In this document: in pieces, positions 49,510-58,783 of the stretch
Layout: each line of letters begins with the position of its first letter
Position numbering within the stretch: the first letter of the stretch is position 1
Source of the DNA: Polynucleobacter hirudinilacicola
Lineage (GTDB): Bacteria > Pseudomonadota > Gammaproteobacteria > Burkholderiales > Burkholderiaceae
Assembly: GCF_002192535.1 (NCBI RefSeq)
Contig: NZ_NAIA01000003.1
Span: 527,954 to 591,953, forward strand
Direction: 5' to 3'
Length of the DNA stretch: 64,000 nt
Translations under genes and position numbers: made by a program
The notes under the pieces: generated by a model
Databases searched by the model: none
What the model saw: the letters and a program-made list of their open reading frames with translations, nothing else
What the model was told of the DNA's origin: nothing

Positions 49510-49540
49510 AAAAGCCCCAGAGCAGTACTCGAGGGCTTTT
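49510..49540. terminator. Two-way terminator
   Basis: AAAAGCCC (49510-49517) and GGGCTTTT (49533-49540) form the outer stem, with an inner GAG/CTC pairing. T-rich flanks occur on both strands, so it can serve the gene ending at 49481 and, leftward, the small gene ending at 49591. Confidence 0.8.
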
Positions 49541-49590
49541 GCCAATAATTGGCGAAAAACAGCTAAATTTAGCGATAAATCAGCAAAAAA

Positions 49591-49746
49591 TTACCAATTT
49601 CCGCTGATCTTATGACTTTTCTGTTCCATCATCTTGGCTTCCGCCCATGCTGCTGAAATCAGGGCAAAAAAGTCCCTGATTGCCAATAGGGGCTTAAAAC
49701 CAAAGCTGGAGCTTTGTGAAAAACTAAATGAGTTTGAATGTGCCAT
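49591..49746 (-). CDS. Small 51-aa protein, unknown
   Basis: On the minus strand, ATG at 49746 follows an ideal AAGGAG at 8-bp spacing. The 51-aa product has a Ser/Phe-rich front (MAHSNSFSFSQSSSFGF), a hydrophobic middle (PLLAIRDFFALISAAW) and an AEAKMMEQKSHKISGNW end. A terminator follows at 49540-49510. It is probably a real small gene missed by length cut-offs; no function is assigned. The next upstream minus gene (ion-channel-like) ends 77 bp before it. Confidence 0.7.
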   Translation of the reverse strand: MAHSNSFSFSQSSSFGFKPLLAIRDFFALISAAWAEAKMMEQKSHKISGNW

Positions 49747-49823
49747 TTGAAGTCTCCTTAAGGGTATACCCTAATGATACTCCTAATCTCATAATAATGT
49801 TGCGAGGCAGCAAAAAAACTTCA

Positions 49824-50336
49824 TTAGAGCTTCGTTACGTGGTTCTTGAGCTTCCAGGTTTCACGGTAGGTATTGGTCATCCCGATCATGATGGAGGTGG
49901 TCCAGGCCAAGGAGAAAAGACCGCTAAAGGAGATGAAAAAAGCCAAACTTTTCCAGCCATTAGGCAGGATATCCTCAACAAACCCAAGGGTGGTGTAGCA
50001 ACTTCCTGCAAACAGGATTGCCTCAACACCATCTTTCAGGAGATTGGCTTGATAGATGAAAGCTGCCCAAAGTAGCACTTCTGCAATATGAATCAGGGCG
50101 ATAAAAGAAAATGAGAAGTAGAAGTGCAGAAAGACCCAGTGGTACTCTTGATTGGCAAGATTGGCGGCAGTCATTCTTTCAAAGCGCATCAAGACCCAAT
50201 TGATTGAGGTTCCATGGAATATCAAAATCAAAATCATGCCAGCCACCCCTAACAGGATGTCCTGAAAAAGCGCTAAGTAGGTAAATTGGTAGGTTTCTGG
50301 TGGCATCGTCAGATGGATAATGGCATACGGCACCAT
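49824..50336 (-). CDS. Ion-channel-like (two-TM) membrane protein
   Basis: 170 aa. Hydrophobic segments at about 23-41, 68-92, 100-118 and 128-150. The AGSCYTTLGFVEDILPNGWK stretch between the last helices resembles the pore/selectivity-filter region of two-transmembrane ion channels (Ion_trans_2), though the filter is degenerate (TTLGF, not TVGYG). Ion selectivity cannot be stated. Start 50336 or the Met at residue 11 are possible. Confidence 0.68.
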   Translation of the reverse strand: MVPYAIIHLTMPPETYQFTYLALFQDILLGVAGMILILIFHGTSINWVLMRFERMTAANLANQEYHWVFLHFYFSFSFIALIHIAEVLLWAAFIYQANLLKDGVEAILFAGSCYTTLGFVEDILPNGWKSLAFFISFSGLFSLAWTTSIMIGMTNTYRETWKLKNHVTKL

Positions 50337-50371
50337 TCAAGTAAAGTATTCAGAAAATACAAGGAGATCCC

Positions 50372-51055
50372 ATGATTCAATTTAAAAGACCCGATGGTAG
50401 TTTGGTTGAGGGCTATTTAGCAGAGCCTGCAGATCAATCCAATGCTCCAGGAGTTGTGGTTATTCAAGAGTGGTGGGGTCTGGATGATGAGGTCAAGTCA
50501 GTAGCGGATCGTTTAGCTAAAGCAGGTTACCGCGCCTTAGTGCCTGATCTCTATCGTGGCAAGCTAGCACTCGAAGCAAATGAGGCCGAGCACTTGATGA
50601 ATGGGTTGAACTTTGGTGACGCTGCTACCCAAGATATTCGTGGTGCAGTTCAATATTTAAAAGCAACAGGTAGCCAGAAGGTTGCTGTTACTGGATTTTG
50701 CATGGGCGGAGCTTTAACTATTCTCTCGGCGTGTAATGTTCCTGAGCTCGATGGCACAGTGGTTTGGTATGGGTATCCTCCATTGGAGTATGTTGATGCA
50801 GCAGCTATTCAGAAACCAATGATGGCTCATTGGTCAATGCACGATGAATTCTTTTCGATTGCGGGCGTAGACCAGCTAGAAGAGAAATTGAAACAGGCTG
50901 GTGCCAGCTATGACTTTCATCGCTACGATACTAAACATGCTTTTGCTAATCCGAAGTCGGCTATGCGCGGCATGCCTCCTTTGGAGTACAACGCCGAGGC
51001 TGCTAAGCTGGCCTGGGAGCGAACTATGGAGTTCTTTAAAAAGAACTTAGCCTAA
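50372..51055 (+). CDS. Dienelactone hydrolase family protein
   Basis: 227 aa after AAGGAG. Alpha/beta-hydrolase: EWWGLDDEVKSVADRLA, the nucleophile Cys in VTGFCMGGALT (about 111), Asp in SMHDEFFS and His in DTKHAFANP. DLH-type enzymes open enol-lactones in aromatic breakdown, but many are general hydrolases; no aromatic pathway genes adjoin it. Confidence 0.93.
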   Translation: MIQFKRPDGSLVEGYLAEPADQSNAPGVVVIQEWWGLDDEVKSVADRLAKAGYRALVPDLYRGKLALEANEAEHLMNGLNFGDAATQDIRGAVQYLKATGSQKVAVTGFCMGGALTILSACNVPELDGTVVWYGYPPLEYVDAAAIQKPMMAHWSMHDEFFSIAGVDQLEEKLKQAGASYDFHRYDTKHAFANPKSAMRGMPPLEYNAEAAKLAWERTMEFFKKNLA

Positions 51056-51075
51056 CTATCTCACTAGAATTCACT

Positions 51076-51573
51076 ATGCATTTGTTCTCCGAAAATCTCG
51101 CTGTAGAAATCGCCTCTTACTACCGCAATCTCGCCTTAGGGCATGGGGTGGTGCCAAAGGTATTTACCTTGGTAAATGGGGAAGGGGATCAATTTCTATT
51201 CTTTATTGATGATCTAGGAATGGAGAAGGAAGAAGAGGATCAGTTCTTGGCATATATCGTCAAAGAGCATGATGCCGTTTCCTATGCGCGCGGCACTCTA
51301 GTGATTGTTGAAAAGAATCAGCAATACATCGAGTTTGCAGTTGTAGATCGTGATGATGAGGAGGCAATTGTTTGCTCCGCAGAGTTAACGCGAGATATGG
51401 ATGACAAGCCCATTGCGCTTACAGAGTTTGAAAAAACCTTAGTAAAGAAGAGCTCGATTGTTTTTGGAAAACTCTTTGAGCCAGTCAGCCTATCAGAAGC
51501 AAAGATAGAAGACTTTGAAAGTCTTTGGGATGAGATGAAACCCAAGATTTTGCATCGCTCCATGGGAATCTAG
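51076..51573 (+). CDS. Conserved-looking hypothetical protein
   Basis: 165 aa, starting 20 bp after the hydrolase gene. No signal peptide or membrane helix. It is acidic overall with an acidic block EKEEEDQFLAYIVKEHD, and the rest is soluble mixed alpha/beta. No family is recognised. It may be co-transcribed with the hydrolase. Confidence 0.7.
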   Translation: MHLFSENLAVEIASYYRNLALGHGVVPKVFTLVNGEGDQFLFFIDDLGMEKEEEDQFLAYIVKEHDAVSYARGTLVIVEKNQQYIEFAVVDRDDEEAIVCSAELTRDMDDKPIALTEFEKTLVKKSSIVFGKLFEPVSLSEAKIEDFESLWDEMKPKILHRSMGI

Positions 51574-51627
51574 CTTAAGCAATGACGCCAGTTGGTTGGC
51601 ATGCTGGTCTTGCAATCGGTTAATTTG

Positions 51628-51643
51628 ACCCCATATAAGGGGT
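51628..51643 (-). terminator. Small hairpin after tRNA-Leu
   Basis: ACCCC (51628-51632) and GGGGT (51639-51643) form a 5-bp stem, 22 bp past the tRNA 3' end on the minus strand. No T-run follows; weak terminator or processing site. Confidence 0.35.
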
Positions 51644-51664
51644 AGAAGTATTCAAGGAGGTGTT

Positions 51665-51751
51665 TGGTGCCCAGGAAGGGACTCGAACCCCCACAACCTT
51701 ACGATCGCCAGCACCTGAAGCTGGTGCGTCTACCAATTTCGCCACCTGGGC
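51665..51751 (-). tRNA. tRNA-Leu (anticodon CAG)
   Basis: On the minus strand: acceptor GCCCAGG pairs with CCTGGGC, then A and an encoded CCA at the 3' end. A Leu-type D arm (GCGAAATTGGTAGACGC), anticodon stem CCAGC/GCTGG around loop TTCAGGT (anticodon CAG), long variable arm and a GGTTCGAGTCC T arm complete it. Confidence 0.97.
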
Positions 51752-51908
51752 ATGCCTCTATTATAGGGGGATGGTTACTCCAAGGGCTTTTCTAAGCCAA
51801 TTTGGCTTTTTCCCTGCAGACTCAATGGTTTGATACAGTAGGCTTATTCATAACAAAAATAGATATCAATAGATAGATAGCAAGGGCATGTATTGCCGAA
51901 GGAATTAA

Positions 51909-54290
51909 ATGCGTAAAGCAAAAGACTTGGTGCCACGTGAGGCTGACCGTTTAGGAACAGTCCAAGGCCACCGAGATGGATTTGGATTTGTAATCCCCGA
52001 TGATGGTGGTGAAGATATTTTTCTCTCTGAACGAGAGATGTCGCGCGTCATGCACGGTGATAGAGTCAATGTTAGGGTCTTAGGAACCGATCGACGCGGT
52101 CGCCCCGAAGGGCAGATTGTTGAAGTTGTTCTACATGCAAATAAAGTGGTCATTGGCAGATTGCTCAATGAGAACGGCGTCTTAATTGTTGCGCCTGAAG
52201 ATAATCGGATTGGCCATGACATCTTGATTCCGCCAAAAGGACAAGGTCAAGCAAAATTAGGTCAAGTAGTGAGTGTTGAGATTATTGACTATCCCGATAG
52301 CTATCGCCAAGCTGTGGGGCGCGTCGTAGAGGTCTTGGGTGAGATTGACGATCCCGGTATGGAGATCGAAATCGCCGTACGGAAGTACGGTGTACCCCAT
52401 GAGTTCTCAGCCGCTGCCATGAAAGAGGCTGCAGCATTACCAGATTCTGTACAACAAGAAGATTTAGAGGGTCGCGTTGATTTACGCGATATCCCTTTGG
52501 TCACCATTGATGGTGCTGATGCCAGAGACTTTGATGATGCGGTGTATTGCGAGCCCATCATGTACGGTAAAACCAAAGCTTGGCGTTTAATTGTGGGCAT
52601 TGCCGATGTCTCGCATTACGTTAAACCAGGTCATCCATTGGATGATGAAGGTTTGCTGCGTGCTACTTCGGTCTATTTTCCAAGACGCGTCATTCCGATG
52701 CTTCCAGAGAAGATCTCGAATGGCCTGTGTTCCCTCAATCCAGGAGTAGACCGCCTCTGTATGGTCTGTGACTCTGTAGTAGACAACAACGGCATTGTGT
52801 TGGCTTATCAGTTCTATCCAGCAGTGATGCATTCTGCTCAGCGTTTTACTTATGACACGGTTTGGGAGATCCTATCTAATAGTAAGGGACCTGAAGCTGT
52901 GCGATTTGCTCAGTTCAGCCCATTGCTGGGTAATCTGTACTCTCTTTATAAGATTCTCTTGGCGGCACGTGAGAAGCGGGGCGCCATTGAGTTTGAAACG
53001 ACTGAGACTCAAATCATCAGTAATGAGCTTGGGAAGATCTTGCGCATTGAGCCGCGCTTGCGCAATGATGCACATCGCTTAATTGAAGAGTGCATGTTGA
53101 CGGCAAACGTTTGTGCTGCTGACTTTATTGATAAAAATAAACACTTAAGCCTATACCGTGTTCACGGAGAGCCCTCTGAAGAAAAGTTGGTGACCTTACG
53201 TCAAGTGCTGAGAACTTCAGGTCTTTCATTGGGCGGTGGTGAAAAACCAAAGCCACGTGATTTCGCAAAATTGATGCGCGAGATCAAAGATCGCCCTGAC
53301 GCCAATATGTTGCAGTCCGTAGTATTGCGCTCTATGCAACAGGCGATGTACCAGCCGGATAATGAAGGCCACTTTGGCTTAGCTTATCCAGCGTACTCGC
53401 ATTTCACAAGCCCAATTCGCAGGTATCCAGATCTACTGACGCATCGCGTCATTAAGTCGATTCTGCAGAAAAAGCCATACGCTCCTGTATTGCCAGCTAC
53501 TGTTCCGCTCAATCTCACGCTGCCGCGCAAGGGTAAAGGGCGTGAGAATGCAGTCAACGCCAAGAAATCCCACAGTGATGCCAAAGCCGGTGCTGCTAAA
53601 GGTGCTAAAACACCAAAAGGGGTAAACGCTGCTTTGCCAATCTGGGGTCAATTAGGTGTTCACTGCTCTTCCAATGAGCGCCGCGCAGATGAGGCATCAC
53701 GTGATGTTGAGGCATGGCTTAAGTGCTATTACATGCGTGACCATTTGGGTCAAGAATATGCAGGCACAGTAACCAGTGTTGCTAACTTTGGATTATTTAT
53801 TCAGCTCGAGAACCTCTTTGTTGAAGGCATGGTTCACGTGACTGAGTTAGGTGGCGATTACTTCCAGTATGACGAGGCTCGTCAAGAATTGCGGGGAGAG
53901 AGAACTGGAATTCGTTATCGCTTAGGCGATCGTTTGCATGTTCTGGTAAGTCGTGTTGATCTAGATGCCCGCAAGATTGAATTTAGTCTTGTGAAGTCGA
54001 TGGGCGCAGAAGCTGGCGGTGTCTCTAGTCGTCGTCAACTGCTCTTGGCTACTGATACTGGCAGGCCTAACAAAAAGGCAGCCTCCAAGAAGAGCCGTCC
54101 TGCAAGCAAGGTTCCACAAAAGCCTAGCGGAATCAATGTGAATGCTGCTAAGTCTGCAGGTAATTTGAATGCCAACCAATCCAAGAGCAAAGCGGGTCGC
54201 AAGAATGGCAAATCGAAACCTGGAAGATCTGTTGGTAAACCAGCTGGTAGCAAGCCACCGGTGCGAAGCACCAATGCTCGCCGTAAATAA
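51909..54290 (+). CDS. rnr: Ribonuclease R
   Basis: 793 aa. Cold-shock domains at the front, RNB core DGADARDFDDAVYCEPIM (catalytic Asp cluster at about 200-210), FTSPIRRYPDLLTHR and AERRADEA-like SSNERRADEASRDVEAWLK, then S1 domain (AGTVTSVANFGLFIQLENLF) and a long Lys-rich tail. About 45 extra residues (about 532-575, Lys/Ala/Gly-rich, around NLTLPRKGKGREN) sit late in the RNB part compared with E. coli; the DNA there carries an inverted repeat. It degrades structured RNA, including in ribosome quality control. Confidence 0.96.
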   Translation: MRKAKDLVPREADRLGTVQGHRDGFGFVIPDDGGEDIFLSEREMSRVMHGDRVNVRVLGTDRRGRPEGQIVEVVLHANKVVIGRLLNENGVLIVAPEDNRIGHDILIPPKGQGQAKLGQVVSVEIIDYPDSYRQAVGRVVEVLGEIDDPGMEIEIAVRKYGVPHEFSAAAMKEAAALPDSVQQEDLEGRVDLRDIPLVTIDGADARDFDDAVYCEPIMYGKTKAWRLIVGIADVSHYVKPGHPLDDEGLLRATSVYFPRRVIPMLPEKISNGLCSLNPGVDRLCMVCDSVVDNNGIVLAYQFYPAVMHSAQRFTYDTVWEILSNSKGPEAVRFAQFSPLLGNLYSLYKILLAAREKRGAIEFETTETQIISNELGKILRIEPRLRNDAHRLIEECMLTANVCAADFIDKNKHLSLYRVHGEPSEEKLVTLRQVLRTSGLSLGGGEKPKPRDFAKLMREIKDRPDANMLQSVVLRSMQQAMYQPDNEGHFGLAYPAYSHFTSPIRRYPDLLTHRVIKSILQKKPYAPVLPATVPLNLTLPRKGKGRENAVNAKKSHSDAKAGAAKGAKTPKGVNAALPIWGQLGVHCSSNERRADEASRDVEAWLKCYYMRDHLGQEYAGTVTSVANFGLFIQLENLFVEGMVHVTELGGDYFQYDEARQELRGERTGIRYRLGDRLHVLVSRVDLDARKIEFSLVKSMGAEAGGVSSRRQLLLATDTGRPNKKAASKKSRPASKVPQKPSGINVNAAKSAGNLNANQSKSKAGRKNGKSKPGRSVGKPAGSKPPVRSTNARRK
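53510..53550. repeat. Inverted repeat within the rnr insertion
   Basis: CAATCTCACGC (53510-53520) and GCGTGAGAATG (53540-53550) are inverse copies with one mismatch, around a 19-base loop, in frame inside rnr. This resembles palindromic elements that insert into genes without breaking the frame. Another copy was not noticed in the window. Confidence 0.5.
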
Positions 54291-54305
54291 AGAGTAAATA
54301 AAACA

Positions 54306-55070
54306 ATGAAACAAATATTAGTTGGCTTTCATGCGGTTCAAGCGCGCTTACGCGTTGATCCTGATAGCTTGAAAGCGGTTTACTTTGATCCTAGTCGTCG
54401 CGATAGACGAATGGGTGATTTTTTAAAGCAAGCTGAAGAGATGTTGGGTGAACGCTTGCATGCTGCGGATGCGGAGCGTTTACATAAACTGACTGGTCAT
54501 GATCGTCACCAAGGTGTTGTTGCCTTAGCTGAAAAAATGACTGTGGCTCGCACCATTACGGAAGTGGTAGAAGATGCTGAGAGTGCCCAGAAGAAACCAT
54601 TATTCCTAGTGTTGGATGGCGTGACTGATCCACACAACTTCGGTGCCTGCTTACGGGTTGCAGATGGTGCAGGAGTTGATGCAGTAGTCATACCAAAAGA
54701 TCGTTCGGCATCTATTAATGCAACCGTCAGCAAGGTATCGAGCGGCGCATCTGAAGTTATGCCCGTGATTACAGTAACTAACCTTGTACGCAGCATGAAA
54801 GAGATGCAAGAGGCTGGTGTCTGGCTAGTGGGCACTGATGATGAAGCTGAGAAGTCAATCTATGATCTTGACCTTACGGGTCCGATCGCAATAGTGATGG
54901 GTGCTGAGGGTGAGGGCATGCGTCGCCTTACTCGTGAGACCTGTGATGAGCTTGTACGCATCCCAATGCAAGGTGTAGTGTCTAGTTTGAATGTGTCTGT
55001 AGCAAGTGGCGTATGCCTGTATGAGGCATTAAGACAGCGCCTAGCCAAAGCAACTAAAAGTCTTACTTAG
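54306..55070 (+). CDS. rlmB: 23S rRNA Gm2251 methyltransferase RlmB
   Basis: 254 aa. SPOUT motifs: [40 protein letters not shown] and [20 protein letters not shown]. An N-terminal substrate-binding domain ([16 protein letters not shown]) is typical. It 2'-O-methylates G2251 of 23S rRNA. It follows rnr by 15 bp (rnr-rlmB is a common operon). Its end overlaps tal by 8 bp. Confidence 0.96.
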   Translation: MKQILVGFHAVQARLRVDPDSLKAVYFDPSRRDRRMGDFLKQAEEMLGERLHAADAERLHKLTGHDRHQGVVALAEKMTVARTITEVVEDAESAQKKPLFLVLDGVTDPHNFGACLRVADGAGVDAVVIPKDRSASINATVSKVSSGASEVMPVITVTNLVRSMKEMQEAGVWLVGTDDEAEKSIYDLDLTGPIAIVMGAEGEGMRRLTRETCDELVRIPMQGVVSSLNVSVASGVCLYEALRQRLAKATKSLT

Positions 55071-56028
55071 CGAGTAAGGCTTCTAGTTTTTCTGTATCAA
55101 TACAGAAGTTACGAATACCCTCAGCCAATTTCTCAGTTGCCATCGCATCATTATTAAGCTGTAGACGGAAGCTAGACTCATCTAGCTTCAGTGGGGACAG
55201 TTTTTCTGCGTGAGCGCTAGCTCCATCTAGCTTTTTGCAGACTGGTGCAGTGCTGCTTTGCAGTTCTGCTAAAAGCTCTGGGCTGATTGTCAGTAAGTCA
55301 CAGCCAGCAAGTTCAAGGATCTGACTGGTATTGCGAAAGCTCGCACCCATAATCTCGGTAGTAATACCAAAGTGTTTGTAATACGTAAAAATTGTCTTAA
55401 CTGAAGTCACGCCAGGGTCGTTAGCACCACCATGGCTAGCATCATTCCAGTTAGCCCCCAGCTTAGCCTTGTTCCAGTCGGTAATGCGTCCCACAAATGG
55501 CGAGATCAACTTTGCATTTGCTGCGCCACAAGCTGCAGCCTGTACCAAAGAGAAAAGCAGGGTCATATTGCAATGAATACCAGCTGCTTCTAGTTCTTTT
55601 GCAGCAGCAATACCTTCCCAGGTGCCAGCAAGCTTAATCAAGATTCGCTTACGATCAATCCCATGTGATTCATATAAGGAAATAATATGCTTTGCCTTGG
55701 CAACTGTTGCCTTGGTATCGAAAGAGAGTCGAGCATCGACTTCAGTAGAAACACGTCCTGGAACAATTTTCAGAATCTCTAAACCAAACGCCACCAAGAT
55801 ATAGTCAACCAAGTCGGTAGAACTCATACCAGGATGAGCATCTTTCACTGATTGCACCAGGGCTTGGTAATTGCTCTGCTGTGCCGCCTTCAGAATGAGC
55901 GAAGGATTTGTGGTTGCATCCTGCGGTTGAAATACTTGCATGCGCTCAAAGTCACCGGTATCGGCAACGACCGTTGTGAGCTTTTTGAGTTGCTCTAGTT
56001 GGTTTAGGGCTGAAGAGGTGCTATTCAT
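55063..56028 (-). CDS. tal: Transaldolase
   Basis: 321 aa. Starts [35 protein letters not shown] and the Schiff-base Lys in [15 protein letters not shown] (about 132), then [13 protein letters not shown]. It moves dihydroxyacetone units in the pentose phosphate pathway. It is divergent from rpiA, with a palindrome between them. Confidence 0.96.
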   Translation of the reverse strand: MNSTSSALNQLEQLKKLTTVVADTGDFERMQVFQPQDATTNPSLILKAAQQSNYQALVQSVKDAHPGMSSTDLVDYILVAFGLEILKIVPGRVSTEVDARLSFDTKATVAKAKHIISLYESHGIDRKRILIKLAGTWEGIAAAKELEAAGIHCNMTLLFSLVQAAACGAANAKLISPFVGRITDWNKAKLGANWNDASHGGANDPGVTSVKTIFTYYKHFGITTEIMGASFRNTSQILELAGCDLLTISPELLAELQSSTAPVCKKLDGASAHAEKLSPLKLDESSFRLQLNNDAMATEKLAEGIRNFCIDTEKLEALLAK

Positions 56029-56077
56029 GGCTAGATTGGTCTAAATAAAGGGTCTGCTTGATTGGATATCTTGTGAT

Positions 56078-56089
56078 TATCATATGATA
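56078..56089. promoter_or_regulatory. Palindrome between tal and rpiA
   Basis: TATCATATGATA is a perfect 12-bp palindrome in the 105-bp divergent spacer. Both genes belong to the non-oxidative pentose phosphate pathway, so a shared operator is possible. A chance AT-rich palindrome cannot be excluded. Confidence 0.4.
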
Positions 56090-56133
56090 GATGCATTAAC
56101 TACTCTGTTCCAGTAAAGGCGTTTGGCAGGCTT

Positions 56134-56844
56134 ATGAACCAAGATCAACTTAAACAAATGGTAGGTGAGGCAGCTCGCGATGAAGTCTTAAAGCTGCCAG
56201 CAGGGCAAATTTTAGGCATTGGAACAGGCTCGACTGCTAATTGCTTCATCGATGCCTTAGCTCCACATAAAGATCATTTTGCAGGAACGGTTTCGAGCTC
56301 TAACGCAACAACAGAGCGTTTACTGAAACATGGCTTTCAGGTTTTAGATCCCAATGATGTAGCCAGCTTACCTGCTTATGTCGATGGTGCAGATGAAATT
56401 GATCCAGCGGGCCATATGATTAAAGGTGGCGGCGGGGCGCTTACGCGAGAAAAAATTATCGCCTCAATGGCTCAGCAATTTATCTGCATTTGCGATTCCT
56501 CTAAACAAGTGCCAGTCCTAGGTAACTTTGCACTTCCAGTAGAAATCATTCCATTAGCAAAAGGTGCAGTCAGTAGGGAGTTAGAGAAATTCGGCGGTGA
56601 GGTCACACTACGGTTGGCTAAAAATACCCGTGCAGATTTAAATCAAACCCCAAGCGAGCCCTTTGTGACTGATAACGGAGGGTGGATATTGGATGTCGCA
56701 GGCTTAAAGATTACAGATCCGCTCAAGATGGAAGCCCAAATCAATCAGATTGCTGGCGTGATCACGGTAGGCTTATTTGCAAAAGAGAAGGCCAACATCT
56801 TATTGGTCAGTAACGCTTCTGGCGTTAGTCGCATTCCACTCTAG
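56134..56844 (+). CDS. rpiA: Ribose-5-phosphate isomerase A
   Basis: 236 aa. LGIGTGSTANCFIDAL, VDGADEIDPAGHMIKGGGGA and LTREKIIA identify RpiA. It interconverts ribose 5-phosphate and ribulose 5-phosphate. A terminator follows. Confidence 0.96.
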   Translation: MNQDQLKQMVGEAARDEVLKLPAGQILGIGTGSTANCFIDALAPHKDHFAGTVSSSNATTERLLKHGFQVLDPNDVASLPAYVDGADEIDPAGHMIKGGGGALTREKIIASMAQQFICICDSSKQVPVLGNFALPVEIIPLAKGAVSRELEKFGGEVTLRLAKNTRADLNQTPSEPFVTDNGGWILDVAGLKITDPLKMEAQINQIAGVITVGLFAKEKANILLVSNASGVSRIPL

Positions 56845-56863
56845 TTAGCAAAAGGAAATAAAA

Positions 56864-56890
56864 AACCCGACGGGGCTTCCCCATCGGGTT
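56864..56890 (+). terminator. Terminator after rpiA
   Basis: AACCCGA (56864-56870) pairs with TCGGGTT (56884-56890) around an inner GGGG/CCCC stem with one mismatch, giving a strong hairpin; a short, broken T-tract (GTTT) follows. Confidence 0.75.
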
Positions 56891-56914
56891 GTTTGCCATG
56901 GATTGCATGGCGCA

Positions 56915-56985
56915 GGCGCTCGGAAGAGATTTAGTTCCTTAGCCTATGAGCATATAGATATGCTCATTTCTGAGTGGCTTTCGCC
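56915..56985. other. Structured region, possible small RNA
   Basis: In the 270-bp gap between rpiA and yggX, nested pairings occur: GGCG (56915-56918) with CGCC (56982-56985), AGCC (56941-56944) with GGCT (56976-56979), and a perfect apical stem ATGAGCATA/TATGCTCAT (56946-56954, 56959-56967). Some wording (TTTCTGAG...TTCGCC) recalls 6S RNA, but a full 6S structure was not confirmed. The strand is undecided. Nothing else was seen in the gap. Confidence 0.35.
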
Positions 56986-57114
56986 AATGTAGTAGGACAC
57001 AAAATCTGTCTCACCACGATTACATCCTATGCCTGCAAATTTAGACTGTCAACAGTTGGAAACCAGTTTTAAGAATTTATTTATGCTGTCCCGCAGCAAG
57101 CAACAAGGGGCTAT

Positions 57115-57387
57115 TTATTCTGCCGGTGGAACGTAGCCTTGCGCCATATCTGCACCACCTTCAAAGAAGTATTTTTCAACTTGCTTCAGAAGATACTGGC
57201 GAGCACGGGGGTCCGCCATATTGAGGCGATTCTCATTAATCAACATGGTTTGATGCTTTAACCATGCCGCCCAAGCTTCTTTAGATACTTGATTCCAAAT
57301 CTTTTTTCCAAGCTCGCCAGGAAGCGGAGCGAAATCCATTCCTTCAGACTCTTTATTGAGCTTGATACATTGAACCATGCGTGCCAT
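57115..57387 (-). CDS. yggX: YggX, Fe(2+)-trafficking / Fe-S protection protein
   Basis: 90 aa. [20 protein letters not shown] and [20 protein letters not shown] followed by [14 protein letters not shown] are highly typical. It protects Fe-S proteins from oxidative damage. It starts 22 bp after argA, so the two are likely co-transcribed, an arrangement usual in this group. Confidence 0.96.
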   Translation of the reverse strand: MARMVQCIKLNKESEGMDFAPLPGELGKKIWNQVSKEAWAAWLKHQTMLINENRLNMADPRARQYLLKQVEKYFFEGGADMAQGYVPPAE

Positions 57388-57409
57388 CTGTAATGCCTTT
57401 CTTAAATCT

Positions 57410-58774
57410 TTATAGATCTTTAGTTAAAACCATGGACTTACGGTCCCAGTTATAAATTTGTTTTCTTTCTTCAGGCAAGTCATCAACCGTTGCCCGCTTA
57501 AAGCCGCGCTTTAGGAACCAATGCTCTGTTCTGGTAGTGAGAACAAATAATTTTTTAATGCCTTCTTGCTTAGCACGCATTTCAACACGCTTGAGAAGGC
57601 GCTCTCCATCCCCTGATCCTTGCACATCTGGATCAACTGCAAGGCATGCAAGCTCACCAACGCCATTCGGGAATGGGAAGAGGGCAGCGCAGCCGAAGAG
57701 CACACGGTCATGTTCAATGACGGAGAAGCGCTGAATATCGCGCTCAATCACATCTTGACCACGAGCCGCCAAAATACCTTCTTCTTCTAGTGGCATCGTC
57801 AACTGCAAAATACCACCCACATCATCTTGATTGGCTTCACGTAAGTTTTCAATATCGGAAGAGGCGAGCATCATGCCAATGCCGTCATGGGTAAATAGCT
57901 CTTCTAATAAAGCACCATCTTGATTGCACGGTAAGAAGTGAACACGGCTCACGCCTGCTCTGATAGCTCTACCAGAGATATTGAGAAGACTCCTCATGCC
58001 GAGATCTAGCTCTTTGTTCTCTGTCATATAGTCTTGCAACTGAGGCAAAGATAATTCTGTAATCAGATCACCTTCTGCATCGTGTAGACCTGCATAAGGG
58101 CTCAAGAAGATCAACTTATCAGCCTTCAGGGCAGCAGCAGTGGAAGCAGCTACATCCTCATAGGCGAGATTAAATGCCTGTCCAGTAGGAGAGAAGCCTA
58201 AGGGTGAGAGCAAGACAATCTTGTTGCTATCTAAAGACTGCGTAATAGAGGTGGAGTCCACCTTACGCACTAAACCGGTGTGGATGTAATCGGTGCCTTC
58301 AACAACGCCTACTGGCATTGCAGTAATAAAGTTTCCGGAGATCACAGAGATGCGTGACCCTGCCATTGGTGTGTTTGGTAAACCACGGCTAAAGGCAGCC
58401 TCGATATCAAGACGCAATTCACCAGCAGCTTCTTTGACACATTCGAGGGCAGCAGCATCAGTAATCCGATAGCTGTGCATTGCACTCTTACCAAATTTAC
58501 TTTTGATCTTGCGTAAGGTGAGCTGCTCTTCAATCTGCGGACGAATGCCGTGTACTAAAACAATGCGCATACCCATGGCATGCAACATCGCAATATCCTC
58601 AATCAGATTCTCAAGACCAATTTCCTGGACGAGCTCACCAGCAAAAGCAATGACAAAGGTCTTTTCACGGAAGCTATGAATGTAGGGCGCAACATCGCGT
58701 AACCACCCTACAAAAGGGAAGTTGGAGGTAGATTCTTCGGCGTTTGAGGCCTGGTTCGGTGCATTTGTTGGCAT
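57410..58774 (-). CDS. argA: N-acetylglutamate synthase ArgA
   Basis: 454 aa from the ATG at 58774; an in-frame extension to 58834 runs into the promoter. An N-terminal amino-acid-kinase-like domain ([35 protein letters not shown]) precedes a GNAT domain ([20 protein letters not shown]). First step of arginine synthesis; the kinase-like domain gives arginine feedback. TATAAT just 9 bp upstream suggests a near-leaderless mRNA. Confidence 0.95.
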   Translation of the reverse strand: MPTNAPNQASNAEESTSNFPFVGWLRDVAPYIHSFREKTFVIAFAGELVQEIGLENLIEDIAMLHAMGMRIVLVHGIRPQIEEQLTLRKIKSKFGKSAMHSYRITDAAALECVKEAAGELRLDIEAAFSRGLPNTPMAGSRISVISGNFITAMPVGVVEGTDYIHTGLVRKVDSTSITQSLDSNKIVLLSPLGFSPTGQAFNLAYEDVAASTAAALKADKLIFLSPYAGLHDAEGDLITELSLPQLQDYMTENKELDLGMRSLLNISGRAIRAGVSRVHFLPCNQDGALLEELFTHDGIGMMLASSDIENLREANQDDVGGILQLTMPLEEEGILAARGQDVIERDIQRFSVIEHDRVLFGCAALFPFPNGVGELACLAVDPDVQGSGDGERLLKRVEMRAKQEGIKKLFVLTTRTEHWFLKRGFKRATVDDLPEERKQIYNWDRKSMVLTKDL

Positions 58775-58783
58775 AGTGAGAAA

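Noticed and set aside
49728..50075. 115-codon open frame on the plus strand
   Set aside because: It is antisense to the channel-like gene (49824-50336) and the 51-aa gene, with low-complexity content and no ribosome site.
56915..56985. Calling this 6S RNA
   Set aside because: Similarity is limited to a few bases and a hairpin; the expected central bubble and closing stem were not confirmed.
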